NCBI GenBank assembly: GCA_947625285.1
Contig: CANQNS010000009.1
Location: 1-64,000 of the forward strand
Direction of reading: 5' to 3'
DNA from: an uncultured Oscillospiraceae bacterium
GTDB taxonomy: Bacteria > Bacillota > Clostridia > Oscillospirales > Oscillospiraceae
DNA length: 64,000 bases
This document shows positions 29,202-37,521 of this stretch, piece after piece. A program made the translations under genes and the position numbers. Every line of letters starts with the position of its first letter. Within the stretch, counting starts at the first letter, position 1. The notes beneath the pieces were generated by a model. That model searched no databases and had not been told where the DNA came from. It saw only the letters and a program-made list of their open reading frames with translations.

Positions 29202-29893
29202 TGGACGGCATCCTGCTGGTGGACAAGCCCGCCGGGTGGACCAGCATGGACGTGTGCGCCCACCTGCGGGGGGTTCTGCATGAAAAGCACATAGGCCACA
29301 CCGGGACGCTGGACCCCAACGCCACGGGGCTTCTTGTGGTGCTGACCGGTAAGGGGACCAAGGCGGCCAAATACGCGGAGAACGACAGCAAGGAATACGC
29401 GGCCCGGCTCCGGCTGGGCACGGTGACGGACACCCAGGATATCTGGGGCAACGTCCTGAAAAGCGAACCGGCGCAGCCGGACCGGGGGACTATCGAGGCG
29501 GCGTTGGAGGCCTTTCGTGGCCCTATCCTGCAGTTGCCGCCCATGTATTCCGCCATCAAGGTCCGGGGCAAGAAGCTCTATGAGATCGCCCGGCGGGGCG
29601 GCAGCGTGGAGCGGGAGCCCCGGCCGGTGAACATCCACCGGCTGGTCCTGACCGATCGGGACGAGGCGGGGGACTGGGGCCTGGAGATAGAGTGCTCCAA
29701 GGGCACCTATATCCGCACCCTCTGCGCCGATATCGGCCAGGCTCTGGGCTGCGGCGGGTGCATGAGCGCGCTGCGGCGGGTGCGGGCCGGACGGTTCACC
29801 ATCGACCAGGCCCACACCCTGGAGGAGATACGCGCAGACCCGGAGGGGTATATCCTGCCCCTGGAGCTGTTGACCCAAGGGGGAGAGGGATAG
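29201..29893 (+). CDS. truB: tRNA pseudouridine-55 synthase TruB (short form)
   Basis: 230-residue enzyme making pseudouridine at tRNA position 55. The N terminus GILLVDKPAGWTSMDV and the catalytic Asp in HTGTLDPNATGLL are diagnostic, followed by SKEYAARLRLGTVTDTQD and RVRAGRFTIDQAHTLEE. It ends without the C-terminal PUA domain of E. coli TruB. ATG 29201 overlaps the nrnA stop (TGATG); a GTG one codon earlier is equally possible. Confidence 0.95.
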   Translation: MDGILLVDKPAGWTSMDVCAHLRGVLHEKHIGHTGTLDPNATGLLVVLTGKGTKAAKYAENDSKEYAARLRLGTVTDTQDIWGNVLKSEPAQPDRGTIEAALEAFRGPILQLPPMYSAIKVRGKKLYEIARRGGSVEREPRPVNIHRLVLTDRDEAGDWGLEIECSKGTYIRTLCADIGQALGCGGCMSALRRVRAGRFTIDQAHTLEEIRADPEGYILPLELLTQGGEG

Positions 29894-30805
29894 ATGCGGA
29901 ACATACGGCGCGTCGCCGCGCTGGGCTTTTTCGACGGCGTGCATCTGGGCCATCAGGCGCTGATGGCAAAGACAAGGGAGCAGGCGGCGCGGCTGGACGC
30001 CGTGCCCACGGTCGTGACCTTCGACGCCCACCCGGACAAGGTGGTCCGGGGCATGGATGTGCCCCTTTTGGAGAGCATGGCCGGCCGCGGAGAGCTGATC
30101 GGCCGCGTGGGCCGCATCGAGGATGTGGTGACGCTCCACTTCGACAGTACGTTCATGCGTACGCCCTGGGAGGATTTCGTCCGCTCGGTGGTGGACGAGC
30201 TGGGCGCGGCGCATCTGGTGATGGGCCGGGATTTTTGCTGCGGCTGGAAGGGCCTGGGCACGGCGGAGCGCATCGCCGGCTGGTGCCGGGAAAACGGCGT
30301 GGGCTGCGATGTCGTGGAGCCGGTGAAGCTGGACGGCATCGTGGTGAGCTCCACCTATATCCGCTCGCTGGTATCGGCGGGGCGGATGGACCAGGCGGCC
30401 CGCTTCCTCGGCCACCCCTACGAGCTTTCCGATAAGGTGGTCCACGGCTATCAGCGTGGCCGGCGGATGGGCATACCCACCGTCAACTTTCCCATCCCGG
30501 AGGGGGTCATCGTGCCACGGTACGGGGTGTACGCCACCCGGGCCTGGCTGCGGTCCGACCCCGTTCCCGCCGTGACGAACGTGGGCGTGCGGCCCACCTT
30601 TGACGGGGACCGGCGCGTGACCGTGGAGACCAATCTGCTGGACTTTTCCGGCGATCTGTATGGCGCGTGGGTTCGCGTCGAGTTTTTGTCGTTTTTGCGG
30701 GACGAGGCCCGTTTCGCCTCCGCCGACGCTCTGGCGGCGCAGATCCGGCGGGATATCGACGCCGCAAAGCTGTATTTTTCCCGGCAGGAGGCGCAGGCGC
30801 GGTGA
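29894..30805 (+). CDS. ribF: Bifunctional riboflavin kinase/FAD synthetase
   Basis: 303-residue enzyme making FMN and then FAD. The N-terminal nucleotidyltransferase half has ALGFFDGVHLGHQALM and VVSSTYIRSLVSAGRMDQAARFLG. The C-terminal riboflavin kinase half has VVHGYQRGRRMGIPTVNFP and TNVGVRPTFDG. The ATG follows the truB stop without a gap, and its own stop overlaps the ruvC GTG. No riboswitch is needed here because it lies within the operon. Confidence 0.96.
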   Translation: MRNIRRVAALGFFDGVHLGHQALMAKTREQAARLDAVPTVVTFDAHPDKVVRGMDVPLLESMAGRGELIGRVGRIEDVVTLHFDSTFMRTPWEDFVRSVVDELGAAHLVMGRDFCCGWKGLGTAERIAGWCRENGVGCDVVEPVKLDGIVVSSTYIRSLVSAGRMDQAARFLGHPYELSDKVVHGYQRGRRMGIPTVNFPIPEGVIVPRYGVYATRAWLRSDPVPAVTNVGVRPTFDGDRRVTVETNLLDFSGDLYGAWVRVEFLSFLRDEARFASADALAAQIRRDIDAAKLYFSRQEAQAR

Positions 30806-31317
30806 GGATACTGGGCATCGACCCCGGCGTGGGGACCGTCGGCTTCGGCGTGGTGGACGCGGTCAGGGGCAAAAATGCCTATGTGGCCTGCGGGGCCATC
30901 ACCACGCCCTCCAATACGCCCCTTTCCCCAAGGCTCGACATGATCTATAACGATCTCAACGAGCTGATCGTGACCTTTTCCCCGGAGGCCATCGCCATCG
31001 AGGAGCTGTTCTTTTCCAAGAACATCACCACCGGCATCTCCGTGGCCCACGGCAGGGGGGTGATCCTGCTCAGCGCGTACCGCAGCGGCGTGCCGGTGTT
31101 TGAGTACACCCCCATGCAGGTGAAGCAGGCCGTGGTGGGCTACGGCAATGCCAAGAAGAATCAGGTCATATACATGGTCCAGCGGCTTCTGAACATGAAA
31201 TCGCCGCCCAAGCCCGACGACGCGGCGGACGCCCTGGCCCTGGCTATATGCCACGCCAGGAGCATGACGAGCCGCCTGGCAGCTGAGGGAGGAGAGAGCG
31301 GATGTTCTACCATTTGA
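30802..31317 (+). CDS. ruvC: Crossover junction endodeoxyribonuclease RuvC
   Basis: 171-residue Holliday-junction resolvase. Catalytic acids are visible in RILGIDPGVGTVGFG, IAIEELFF and KPDDAADALALAICH. GTG 30802 overlaps the ribF stop (GTGA) and places the family N terminus exactly; the longer upstream extension is rejected. The end overlaps ruvA by 16 bp. Confidence 0.96.
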   Translation: MRILGIDPGVGTVGFGVVDAVRGKNAYVACGAITTPSNTPLSPRLDMIYNDLNELIVTFSPEAIAIEELFFSKNITTGISVAHGRGVILLSAYRSGVPVFEYTPMQVKQAVVGYGNAKKNQVIYMVQRLLNMKSPPKPDDAADALALAICHARSMTSRLAAEGGESGCSTI

Positions 31318-31904
31318 ACGGGACCGTGACGGAGCTGGAGCCGGGCCTGGCGGTCATAGACTGCGGCGGCGTGGGCTTCGCGGTGAACACCACGGCCAAC
31401 ACCCTGGGCCAGCTCCATACGGGAAAGCCCGCCAAGCTCTATATCTGCGAGCAGGTCCGGGAGGACGCCTTTGAGCTTTTCGGCTTTGCCACGCTGGGGG
31501 AGAAGAAGTGCTTCGAGATGCTGATCTCCGTGTCCGGCGTGGGGCCCAAGGCCGCGATCGCCATATTGTCCGTCAATACGCCGGAGCACGTGTGCATGGC
31601 GGTGCTGGGGGACGACGAGCGAGCCCTGACAGCCGCCTCCGGCGTGGGCAAACGGCTTGCCCAGCGCATCATTCTGGAGCTGAAGGACAAGATGGGCAAG
31701 CAGGCGGAGAGCCTTGCGGGCACAGGCGTGACGCCGGCCGCGCCGGCGGCGGGGGACAAGACCGCCATGGGCGACGTGATGAGCGCGCTGACCGTGCTGG
31801 GCTACAGCCGTGCGGAGTGCGCCGCGGCCGTCAGGGGGCTGGATCTGGAGTCCATGACCGTGGAGGACGCCATCCGCGCCGCGCTGCGTAATATGATGAA
31901 ATGA
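31302..31904 (+). CDS. ruvA: Holliday junction helicase subunit RuvA
   Basis: 200-residue junction-binding tetramer subunit. The OB domain start MFYHLNGTVTELEPG is followed by two helix-hairpin-helix motifs (VSGVGPKAAIAILS; ASGVGKRLAQRIILELKDK). The C-terminal UBA-like domain (DVMSALTVLGYSRAECAAAV) contacts RuvB. It sits between ruvC and ruvB. Confidence 0.97.
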   Translation: MFYHLNGTVTELEPGLAVIDCGGVGFAVNTTANTLGQLHTGKPAKLYICEQVREDAFELFGFATLGEKKCFEMLISVSGVGPKAAIAILSVNTPEHVCMAVLGDDERALTAASGVGKRLAQRIILELKDKMGKQAESLAGTGVTPAAPAAGDKTAMGDVMSALTVLGYSRAECAAAVRGLDLESMTVEDAIRAALRNMMK

Positions 31905-31918
31905 GGTGGTGAGGGCCT

Positions 31919-32959
31919 GTGAGCATCAATTTTTCCGCCGAGGACCAGGATCAGGTCCTGACTACGGCCACATTTCAGGCGGAGGACGCCGCGGAGGCGT
32001 CGCTGCGGCCCAAGCGGCTGGCGGAGTACACGGGTCAGGAGAAGGCCAAGGAGAATCTGGCGGTGTTCATCGAGGCCGCCAAGCTCCGAAACGAACCTCT
32101 TGACCATGTGCTGCTCCACGGCCCCCCGGGGCTGGGCAAGACCACTCTGGCCGGCGTTATCGCCAACGAGATGGGCGTCAATATGCGCATCACCTCCGGC
32201 CCGGCCATCGAAAAGCCCGGCGACCTGGTGGCGCTGCTGACAAATCTGCAGGAAAACGACATCCTCTTTCTGGACGAGATCCACCGGCTGAACCGCTCCG
32301 TGGAGGAGATCCTTTACCCGGCCATGGAGGATTACTCCATCGACATCATTTTGGGGAAGGGGCCTTCTGCCAACTCCATCCGGCTGGACCTGCCGCACTT
32401 TACCCTGATCGGCGCAACGACCCGTTCCGGGCAGCTTTCCGCGCCGCTGCGGGACCGCTTCGGCGTGGTGCTGCGCCTGGAGCTTTACAGCACCGAGGAC
32501 CTGCGCCGGATCGTGGAACGCAGCGCGGGCATATTGGGCATCGAGATCGAGCCCGCCGGCGCGGTGGAGATCGCCTCCCGCAGCCGGGGCACGCCCCGTA
32601 TCGCCAACCGTATGCTCCGGCGGGTCCGGGATTTTGCCCAGGTGAAGGGCACCGGCGTCATCACCCAGGACATCGCGGACGAGGCTCTGCGGCGGCTGGA
32701 GGTGGATAAGGCAGGACTGGACCATGTGGACCGGCGGATGCTCCGCAGCATCATAGAGCTCTATAACGGCGGGCCGGTGGGCCTGGAGGCCCTGGCCGCC
32801 ACCATCAACGAGGAGGCCGTGACGCTGGAGGACGTGTACGAGCCGTTTCTGCTCCAGCAGGGCTTTCTCACCCGCACGCTCCGGGGCCGGTGCGTGACCC
32901 GGAAGGCATATGAACACCTGGGCCTGGAGTATCTGGGACAGCAGAAAATGGATATATGA
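31919..32959 (+). CDS. ruvB: Holliday junction branch-migration ATPase RuvB
   Basis: 346-residue AAA+ motor. The signature [19 protein letters not shown], Walker [12 protein letters not shown], Walker [16 protein letters not shown], sensor [18 protein letters not shown] and a C-terminal winged helix ([18 protein letters not shown]) are complete. GTG 31919 is the start, with GAGGTGGTGAGGG before it. It closes the long operon; a terminator follows. Confidence 0.97.
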   Translation: MSINFSAEDQDQVLTTATFQAEDAAEASLRPKRLAEYTGQEKAKENLAVFIEAAKLRNEPLDHVLLHGPPGLGKTTLAGVIANEMGVNMRITSGPAIEKPGDLVALLTNLQENDILFLDEIHRLNRSVEEILYPAMEDYSIDIILGKGPSANSIRLDLPHFTLIGATTRSGQLSAPLRDRFGVVLRLELYSTEDLRRIVERSAGILGIEIEPAGAVEIASRSRGTPRIANRMLRRVRDFAQVKGTGVITQDIADEALRRLEVDKAGLDHVDRRMLRSIIELYNGGPVGLEALAATINEEAVTLEDVYEPFLLQQGFLTRTLRGRCVTRKAYEHLGLEYLGQQKMDI

Positions 32960-32988
32960 GCCATTTTATGGCATTATATGGAATGAAC

Positions 32989-33019
32989 ACCGGCGGTGGA
33001 TGGTCTCATCGCCGGTTTT
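32989..33019 (+). terminator. Terminator at the end of the nusA-ruvB operon
   Basis: ACCGGCG (32989-32995) and CGCCGGT (33010-33016) with an inner GATG/CATC stem, followed by TTTTC and a second T-run at 33026-33030. Confidence 0.65.
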
Positions 33020-33064
33020 CGTCAATTTTTGCCTTAAAACTGGTACTTTTTTTGTAAAAAATGC

Positions 33065-33092
33065 TTGACTTCCTGGTTTAAAGAGATATAAT
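33065..33092 (+). promoter_or_regulatory. SigA-type promoter of the SigH-like gene
   Basis: TTGACT (33065-33070), 16 bp, consensus TATAAT (33087-33092). Only five bases separate the -10 from GTG 33098, so the transcript would be leaderless or have a leader of about 11 nt if GTG 33110 is used. Confidence 0.65.
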
Positions 33093-33097
33093 CATGT

Positions 33098-33712
33098 GTG
33101 TGTGACTATGTGGATACAACTATACCGGACGAGGAGCTGCAGCTTTTGGCGAAGCGGCAGGCCGATGGGGCGGAGGAGGCGTTAGCCGAACGGTATATCC
33201 GCGAGGTGCGGATGTGTGCCAGACCCTATTTCCTCATTGGCGGCGACAGCGAGGATCTGATCCAGGAGGGAATGCTGGGGCTGCTGTCCGCCATCCGGGA
33301 GTATGACGCCGGAAAGGGCGCGTCCTTTCGGACCTATGCCCGCACGTGTATCCACAACCGCATCCGTTCCGCTGTCCGCAGCGACCAGCGCATGAAAAAC
33401 GCGCCGCTCAACGACGGCGTTCCCCTTGACGATGTCCTCTCAGATGAATCCCAGTCCCTAGGTGCTCACTATTATGCGCGCAGTCCCGAGGAGCAGGTTC
33501 TTGCCAGAGAGACCGAACGAGAGTTTATTTCCGCCTATTCACGGTGCTTATCAAAACTGGAATCCGAGATACTCCGTCTGTACCTTGACGGCCTGACCTA
33601 CGGGGAGATGGCCGCCGCCACAGGCAGAGATGTCAAAGCCATTGATAACGCCGTCCAGCGCATACGGCGCAAGCTGGCTAGGCTGCCCTCAGGCGAAAAC
33701 AGCGAAAGCTGA
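33098..33712 (+). CDS. Sigma-70 family factor, SigH-like
   Basis: 204-residue sigma factor resembling the early stationary-phase/sporulation factor SigH. Region 2 (ARPYFLIGGDSEDLIQEGMLGLLSAIREYD, FRTYARTCIHNRIRSAVRSDQR) and region 4 (LSKLESEILRLYLDGLTYGEMAAATG) match its layout. The starts GTG 33098 and GTG 33110 are both in frame without a Shine-Dalgarno; the conserved core begins at DEELQLLAKRQ, so neither is excluded. It lies between the ruv operon and a zinc-ribbon gene. Whether it truly equals Spo0H is an inference from length and region-2 resemblance. Confidence 0.8.
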   Translation: MCDYVDTTIPDEELQLLAKRQADGAEEALAERYIREVRMCARPYFLIGGDSEDLIQEGMLGLLSAIREYDAGKGASFRTYARTCIHNRIRSAVRSDQRMKNAPLNDGVPLDDVLSDESQSLGAHYYARSPEEQVLARETEREFISAYSRCLSKLESEILRLYLDGLTYGEMAAATGRDVKAIDNAVQRIRRKLARLPSGENSES

Positions 33713-33761
33713 TCGCAAATATACGCCCTTATGGGAAAACTATCAAAAGAGAGGAACCGAA

Positions 33762-34043
33762 ATGTACGAAGACAAGACCCTTGTATGCAAAGAGTGCGGA
33801 CAGGAGTTCGTATTCACTGCCGGTGAGCAGGAGTTCTACGCTGAGCGCGGCTTCCAGAACGAGCCCCAGCGCTGCAAGGCCTGCCGCGACGCCCGCAAGG
33901 CCGCTGCCCGCGGCCCCCGGGAGTACTTCACCGCCACCTGCGCCGCTTGCGGCGGAGAGGCCCGCGTGCCCTTCGAGCCCAAGAGCGACCGCCCGGTGTA
34001 CTGCAGCGAGTGCTTCGCCAAGATGCGCGCCGGCGAGCTTTGA
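33762..34043 (+). CDS. Small zinc-ribbon protein
   Basis: 93-residue protein with two treble-clef/zinc-ribbon units: CKECGQEF...CKACRDARK and CAACGGEARVPF...CYCSECF-like (YCSECFAKM). It matches the CxxC-x17-CxxC zinc-binding proteins common in Clostridia, with no known role. ATG 33762 has GAGGAA six bases upstream; an open frame further upstream overlaps the sigma gene and is not used. Probably co-transcribed with the sigma factor and ended by the terminator at 34059. Confidence 0.82.
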   Translation: MYEDKTLVCKECGQEFVFTAGEQEFYAERGFQNEPQRCKACRDARKAAARGPREYFTATCAACGGEARVPFEPKSDRPVYCSECFAKMRAGEL

Positions 34044-34058
34044 TCGGCTAGTGCAGGG

Positions 34059-34094
34059 AAAAATAGAGGGAGCGTTGCCGCTTCCTCTATTTTT
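34059..34094 (+). terminator. Terminator after the zinc-ribbon gene
   Basis: AAAAATAGAGG (34059-34069) and CCTCTATTTTT (34084-34094) form an A-T flanked perfect 11-bp stem. Confidence 0.85.
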
Positions 34095-34097
34095 ATG

Positions 34098-34126
34098 TTG
34101 AAATCCGCGCCCGGCGGGCATATAAT
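34098..34126 (+). promoter_or_regulatory. SigA-type promoter of the DUF1858 gene
   Basis: TTGAAA (34098-34103), exact 17-bp spacer, consensus TATAAT (34121-34126). It begins 4 bp after the preceding terminator. Confidence 0.8.
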
Positions 34127-34162
34127 AGTCCTATCGAGACAAGTGTTCAGGAGGTAATCCCT

Positions 34163-34375
34163 ATGTATCAGGTCACCAAAGATACGATCGTATTTGAGAT
34201 CATGCAGAACGCGCCCGAGACCCAGCCCCTGTTCCAGCGCATCGGTATGCACTGCCTGGGCTGCGCCTATGCCACTGGCGAGAGCATCGAGCAGGCCTGC
34301 CTGGTCCACGGCGTGGAGGTCGAGCCCTTTGTGAAAGAGGTCAATGACTTCATCGCCGCGCACGCGAATGCCTGA
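34163..34375 (+). CDS. DUF1858 redox-disulfide protein
   Basis: 70-residue protein of the DUF1858/hybrid-cluster-associated redox disulfide type. The CLGC pair in GMHCLGCAYATGESIEQAC is the expected redox motif, preceded by the TIVFEIMQNAPETQPLFQRIG helix. Such proteins often accompany iron-sulfur or nitrogen-oxide metabolism in anaerobes, but no such gene is adjacent. CAGGAGG precedes the ATG, and it is a monocistronic unit between its own promoter and terminator. Confidence 0.85.
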   Translation: MYQVTKDTIVFEIMQNAPETQPLFQRIGMHCLGCAYATGESIEQACLVHGVEVEPFVKEVNDFIAAHANA

Positions 34376-34384
34376 AGATCGAGC

Positions 34385-34420
34385 GGCGGCGGGGAAAACC
34401 CCGCCGCCCTTTCTTTTTTT
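34385..34420 (+). terminator. Strong terminator after the DUF1858 gene
   Basis: GGCGGCGGGG (34385-34394), AAAA loop, CCCCGCCGCC (34399-34408), then TTTCTTTTTTT. The next start codon (trmK) lies three bases after the T-tract. Confidence 0.92.
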
Positions 34421-34423
34421 GAC

Positions 34424-35080
34424 ATGATCCATCTATCTGACCGCCTGGCCGCCATCGCGGCCCAGGTACGTCCCGGCGCGTCCGTCATCGACGTGGGGAC
34501 CGACCACGGCCTGCTGCCGGTGTGGCTCGTCCAGTCCGGCCGCGCCCGCCGCGTCCTGGCGACGGATATCCGTCCGAGACCTTTGCAGAGCGCGGCCGCG
34601 CTGGTGGAGCGGACCGGGACAGGGGAGAGCGTCCGGCTCATGCTGACCGACGGTCTGGACGGCATAGGCCCCGCCGACGGTGACACCATCGTCCTTGCCG
34701 GTATGGGGGGCGAGACCATGATCCGCATCCTTGACCGGGCCCCCTGGGCCCGGGACAGCGCGTGTCTGATCCTGGAGCCCCAGAGCAAGCGCGCCGCGCT
34801 GCGCCGGTGGCTTGCCGCCAGCGGCTGGCGGGTGACGTCGGAGCGGCTCGTGGAGGACGCCGGGCGTATCTATCCCATCCTCTGCGCCAGAGGCGGCGCG
34901 GCGCAAGCCTACACCCCAGTGGAACTGCATATCGGGCTGCTGGAGCTGATCGGGACGGACCCGCTGTTTGCCCGGTATCTGGCTGCGCAGACGGCCCGGT
35001 GCGCCAAGGCCGCGCCCTACGACCCGGAGGCCGCCGCGCTGCTGCGGGATTATGAGAAGCTGAAGGAGGGACTGACATGA
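34424..35080 (+). CDS. trmK: tRNA (adenine-22-N1)-methyltransferase TrmK
   Basis: 218-residue class I SAM-dependent methyltransferase modifying A22 of tRNA. SAM motif I SVIDVGTDHGLLPVWLV and the family motif VLAGMGGETMIRIL with LILEPQSK are diagnostic. The start MIHLSDRLAAIA is the family N terminus. It sits directly after a strong terminator T-tract, with no Shine-Dalgarno and no recognised promoter, so how it is expressed is unclear. Its stop overlaps the Nif3-like ATG (ATGA). Confidence 0.9.
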   Translation: MIHLSDRLAAIAAQVRPGASVIDVGTDHGLLPVWLVQSGRARRVLATDIRPRPLQSAAALVERTGTGESVRLMLTDGLDGIGPADGDTIVLAGMGGETMIRILDRAPWARDSACLILEPQSKRAALRRWLAASGWRVTSERLVEDAGRIYPILCARGGAAQAYTPVELHIGLLELIGTDPLFARYLAAQTARCAKAAPYDPEAAALLRDYEKLKEGLT

Positions 35081-35847
35081 CCCGTGTCACGGACATATTC
35101 GACTTTTTGAATGAGAAGGCCCCGGTGGACACAAAAATGGAATTTGACAACGTGGGTCTGCTGGTGGGCCGCCGGGATGCGGCTGTCCACAGGGTCCTGA
35201 CCGCGCTGGATATCACCGGCGGGGTGATCGCGGAGGCGGCGGAGCTGGGCGCGGAGCTGATCGTGAGCCACCATCCGCTGTTTTTCTCGCTGCGCTCCGT
35301 CACGGACGGGACCGGCGAGGGTGAGCATGTGCTGGCGTTGGCGGAAAACCACATCGCGGCCATCTGTATGCACACCAATCTGGACGCGGCGGCCGGCGGC
35401 GTGAACGACGCGCTGATGGCAGTACTGGGCGGCGCCGTCACGGGCGTGCTGGAGCCGGACACGGGCATCGGCCGCGTTGGCTGTCTTGACCGGGAGACGC
35501 CCTTCGGTGACTTTCTGCGCTTTACGAAGGACGCCCTGGGCGCCAACGGTCTGCGCTACCATGACGCGGGCAGGCCGGTGAAGATGCTTGCCGTCTGCGG
35601 CGGCTCCGGCGGCAGCGACATCGGCCTGGCGGCCGCCGCCGGGTGCGACACCCTTGTGACGGCGGACGTGAAGTACAACCAGTTTCTGGAGGCCGTGCGG
35701 CTCGGCGTGAACCTCATCGACGGCGACCACTTCTGCACGGAGAACGTGGTGGTGCCGGTGCTGAAAGGCTGGCTGGACGCGGCCTTCCCGGAGGTGGAGG
35801 TCCTCGTCTCCCGAACCCACGGCCAGAGCGCACAATTCTTGTCATAA
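35077..35847 (+). CDS. Nif3-like dinuclear metal-centre protein (YqfO family, short form)
   Basis: 256-residue Nif3 family protein. Metal-ligand motifs are visible: LIVSHHPLFF, MHTNLDAAAGGVND and LIDGDHFCTE. It lacks the PII-like insertion of the ~370-residue B. subtilis YqfO. trmK-nif3 pairing is common in Firmicutes and the 4-bp overlap indicates coupling. A GTP cyclohydrolase-type annotation is often seen, but the catalytic role is unproven. Confidence 0.88.
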   Translation: MTRVTDIFDFLNEKAPVDTKMEFDNVGLLVGRRDAAVHRVLTALDITGGVIAEAAELGAELIVSHHPLFFSLRSVTDGTGEGEHVLALAENHIAAICMHTNLDAAAGGVNDALMAVLGGAVTGVLEPDTGIGRVGCLDRETPFGDFLRFTKDALGANGLRYHDAGRPVKMLAVCGGSGGSDIGLAAAAGCDTLVTADVKYNQFLEAVRLGVNLIDGDHFCTENVVVPVLKGWLDAAFPEVEVLVSRTHGQSAQFLS

Positions 35848-35870
35848 ACGATCCCTCCCGGGCGTATGGT
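35842..35870 (+). promoter_or_regulatory. Candidate SigE-type promoter of spoIVA
   Basis: TCATAAA (35842-35848), 14 bp, CGTATGGT (35863-35870). The -35 and the spacing are identical to those found upstream of yunB, another mother-cell gene; the -10 is divergent. Confidence 0.4.
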
Positions 35871-35899
35871 TTACCAAACATGCCTTGGAGGGATTCTTT

Positions 35900-37372
35900 G
35901 TGGACAGTATCTATGAGGATATCGCCCGCAGAACGGACGGCGACATCTACCTGGGGGTCGTCGGACCGGTCCGGACGGGAAAATCGACCTTTATCAAGCG
36001 TTTCATGGAGACGCAGATCATCCCCAACATCGAAAACGTGTATAAAAAAGAGCGCGCCCGCGACGAGCTGCCACAGTCCGGCTCCGGCCGCACCGTCATG
36101 ACCGCCGAGCCCAAATTCGTGCCGGAGGAAGCGGCGGAGATCGCCCTGGGCACGGAGGCCTCCGCCTCTGTGCGGCTCATCGACTGCGTGGGCTATATGG
36201 TGCCGGGGGCCGAGGGCATCTATGAGGACGGGTCGGAGCGCATGGTGACCACGCCCTGGTACGACCACGAGATCCCCATGACCCAGGCGGCGGAGGAGGG
36301 GACCCGGAAGGTGATCAGCGAACACTCCACCATCGGCCTTGTGATCACCACTGACGGCAGCTTTGGGGAGATACCCAGGGAAAACTATCTGGCGGCGGAG
36401 GAGAGGGTCATCCGGGAGCTGCAGGACATCGGCAAGCCCTTCGCCGTGGTAGTCAACAGCGCGGAGCCCGCCGGGGCCGCCGCGTCCGCTCTGGCGGCGC
36501 AGCTTTCGGAGCAGTACCGGGTGCCGTGCCTGCCCGTCAACTGCCAGGAGCTGTCGGCGGAGGACGTGAACGCGGTGATGAAGGCGGTGCTGTTTCAGTT
36601 CCCCCTCCACGAGCTGAGCGTCTGGCTGCCGGCCTGGGCGGAGGCTCTGCCGGAGGACAGCGAGCTGAAAAAGACCATGTATTCCATGCTGCTGGACATG
36701 GGCGAGGATATGTCCGCCCTGCAGGACGCCTACGCCGGCGTGGAGGGGCTCACGCACAGCGAGCTCATAAGCTCCGCCCGCATCACCGCCGCCCAGGCCG
36801 GCAGCGGCACGGCCAGCGCGGTCATCGAGCTGGAGCAGTCGCTGTACTACAGGACCATCAGCGACCAGTCCGGCTTTGAGATACGCGACGACGGGGACCT
36901 GATGGAGCTGCTGCGGTCCTTGAAGAGCGTCAAGACGGAGTATGACCACGTACATGAGGCCTTGGCCCAGGCGCGGGAGACCGGCTACGGCATCATCATG
37001 CCCGGCCCGGAGGAGATGGAGCTGCAAGAGCCCCAGATCGTCAGCCGGGGCGGACGCTACAGCGTGCGTCTCAAGGCCAGCGCGCCGGCCATACACCTGT
37101 TCCGCACCCAGGTGGAGACAGAGGTCTCCCCGGCGGTGGGAGGGGAGAAGGCCTCGGAGCAGATCGTCAGCTTTCTCCTGCAGGGCTTCGACGGGGACAT
37201 CAACCGCATCTGGGAGTCCAACATCTTCGGCAAATCCCTCAACGACATCGCTGAGGAGGGGATCACCAACAAGCTGCAGCAGATGCCGCCCAACATCCGA
37301 AACCGGCTGCGCGTCACGGTCCAGCGGCTCGTCAACGACGGCGGCAGCCGCCTCATATGCTTCATTCTTTAA
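35900..37372 (+). CDS. spoIVA: Stage IV sporulation protein A (spore coat morphogenetic ATPase)
   Basis: 490-residue protein that polymerises on the forespore surface as the coat basement layer. The N-terminal GTPase-like domain has Walker A GVVGPVRTGKSTFIKRF and RLIDCVGYMVPGA, with TTDGSFGEIPRENY. The C terminus ends in SRLICFIL, as needed for SpoVM-dependent localisation in B. subtilis. GTG 35900 follows TTGGAGG; the TTG in that sequence is not the start. It is preceded by a candidate SigE promoter and followed by a terminator overlapping the next promoter. Confidence 0.97.
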   Translation: MDSIYEDIARRTDGDIYLGVVGPVRTGKSTFIKRFMETQIIPNIENVYKKERARDELPQSGSGRTVMTAEPKFVPEEAAEIALGTEASASVRLIDCVGYMVPGAEGIYEDGSERMVTTPWYDHEIPMTQAAEEGTRKVISEHSTIGLVITTDGSFGEIPRENYLAAEERVIRELQDIGKPFAVVVNSAEPAGAAASALAAQLSEQYRVPCLPVNCQELSAEDVNAVMKAVLFQFPLHELSVWLPAWAEALPEDSELKKTMYSMLLDMGEDMSALQDAYAGVEGLTHSELISSARITAAQAGSGTASAVIELEQSLYYRTISDQSGFEIRDDGDLMELLRSLKSVKTEYDHVHEALAQARETGYGIIMPGPEEMELQEPQIVSRGGRYSVRLKASAPAIHLFRTQVETEVSPAVGGEKASEQIVSFLLQGFDGDINRIWESNIFGKSLNDIAEEGITNKLQQMPPNIRNRLRVTVQRLVNDGGSRLICFIL

Positions 37373-37377
37373 AAATA

Positions 37378-37406
37378 TTGCGCCGTCCGCGCCTTGGGGG
37401 TATAAT
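37378..37406 (+). promoter_or_regulatory. SigA-like promoter upstream of cwlD, overlapping a terminator
   Basis: TTGCGC (37378-37383), 17 bp, consensus TATAAT (37401-37406). The -10 lies inside the left arm of the spoIVA terminator. Confidence 0.55.
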
Positions 37407-37433
37407 GGCTTTGACGAGTCATTATACCTTTTT
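37399..37433 (+). terminator. Terminator of spoIVA
   Basis: GGTATAATG (37399-37407) and CATTATACC (37420-37428) form a perfect 9-bp stem followed by TTTTT. Confidence 0.8.
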
Positions 37434-37521
37434 CTTTCATCTTTTGACCGGGTCCCGTTCAGCCAAAACTGCCGCGAATAGAAGCCCGCGCCTGCTCATA
37501 GATTGCAGTGAGGTGGCTTGA

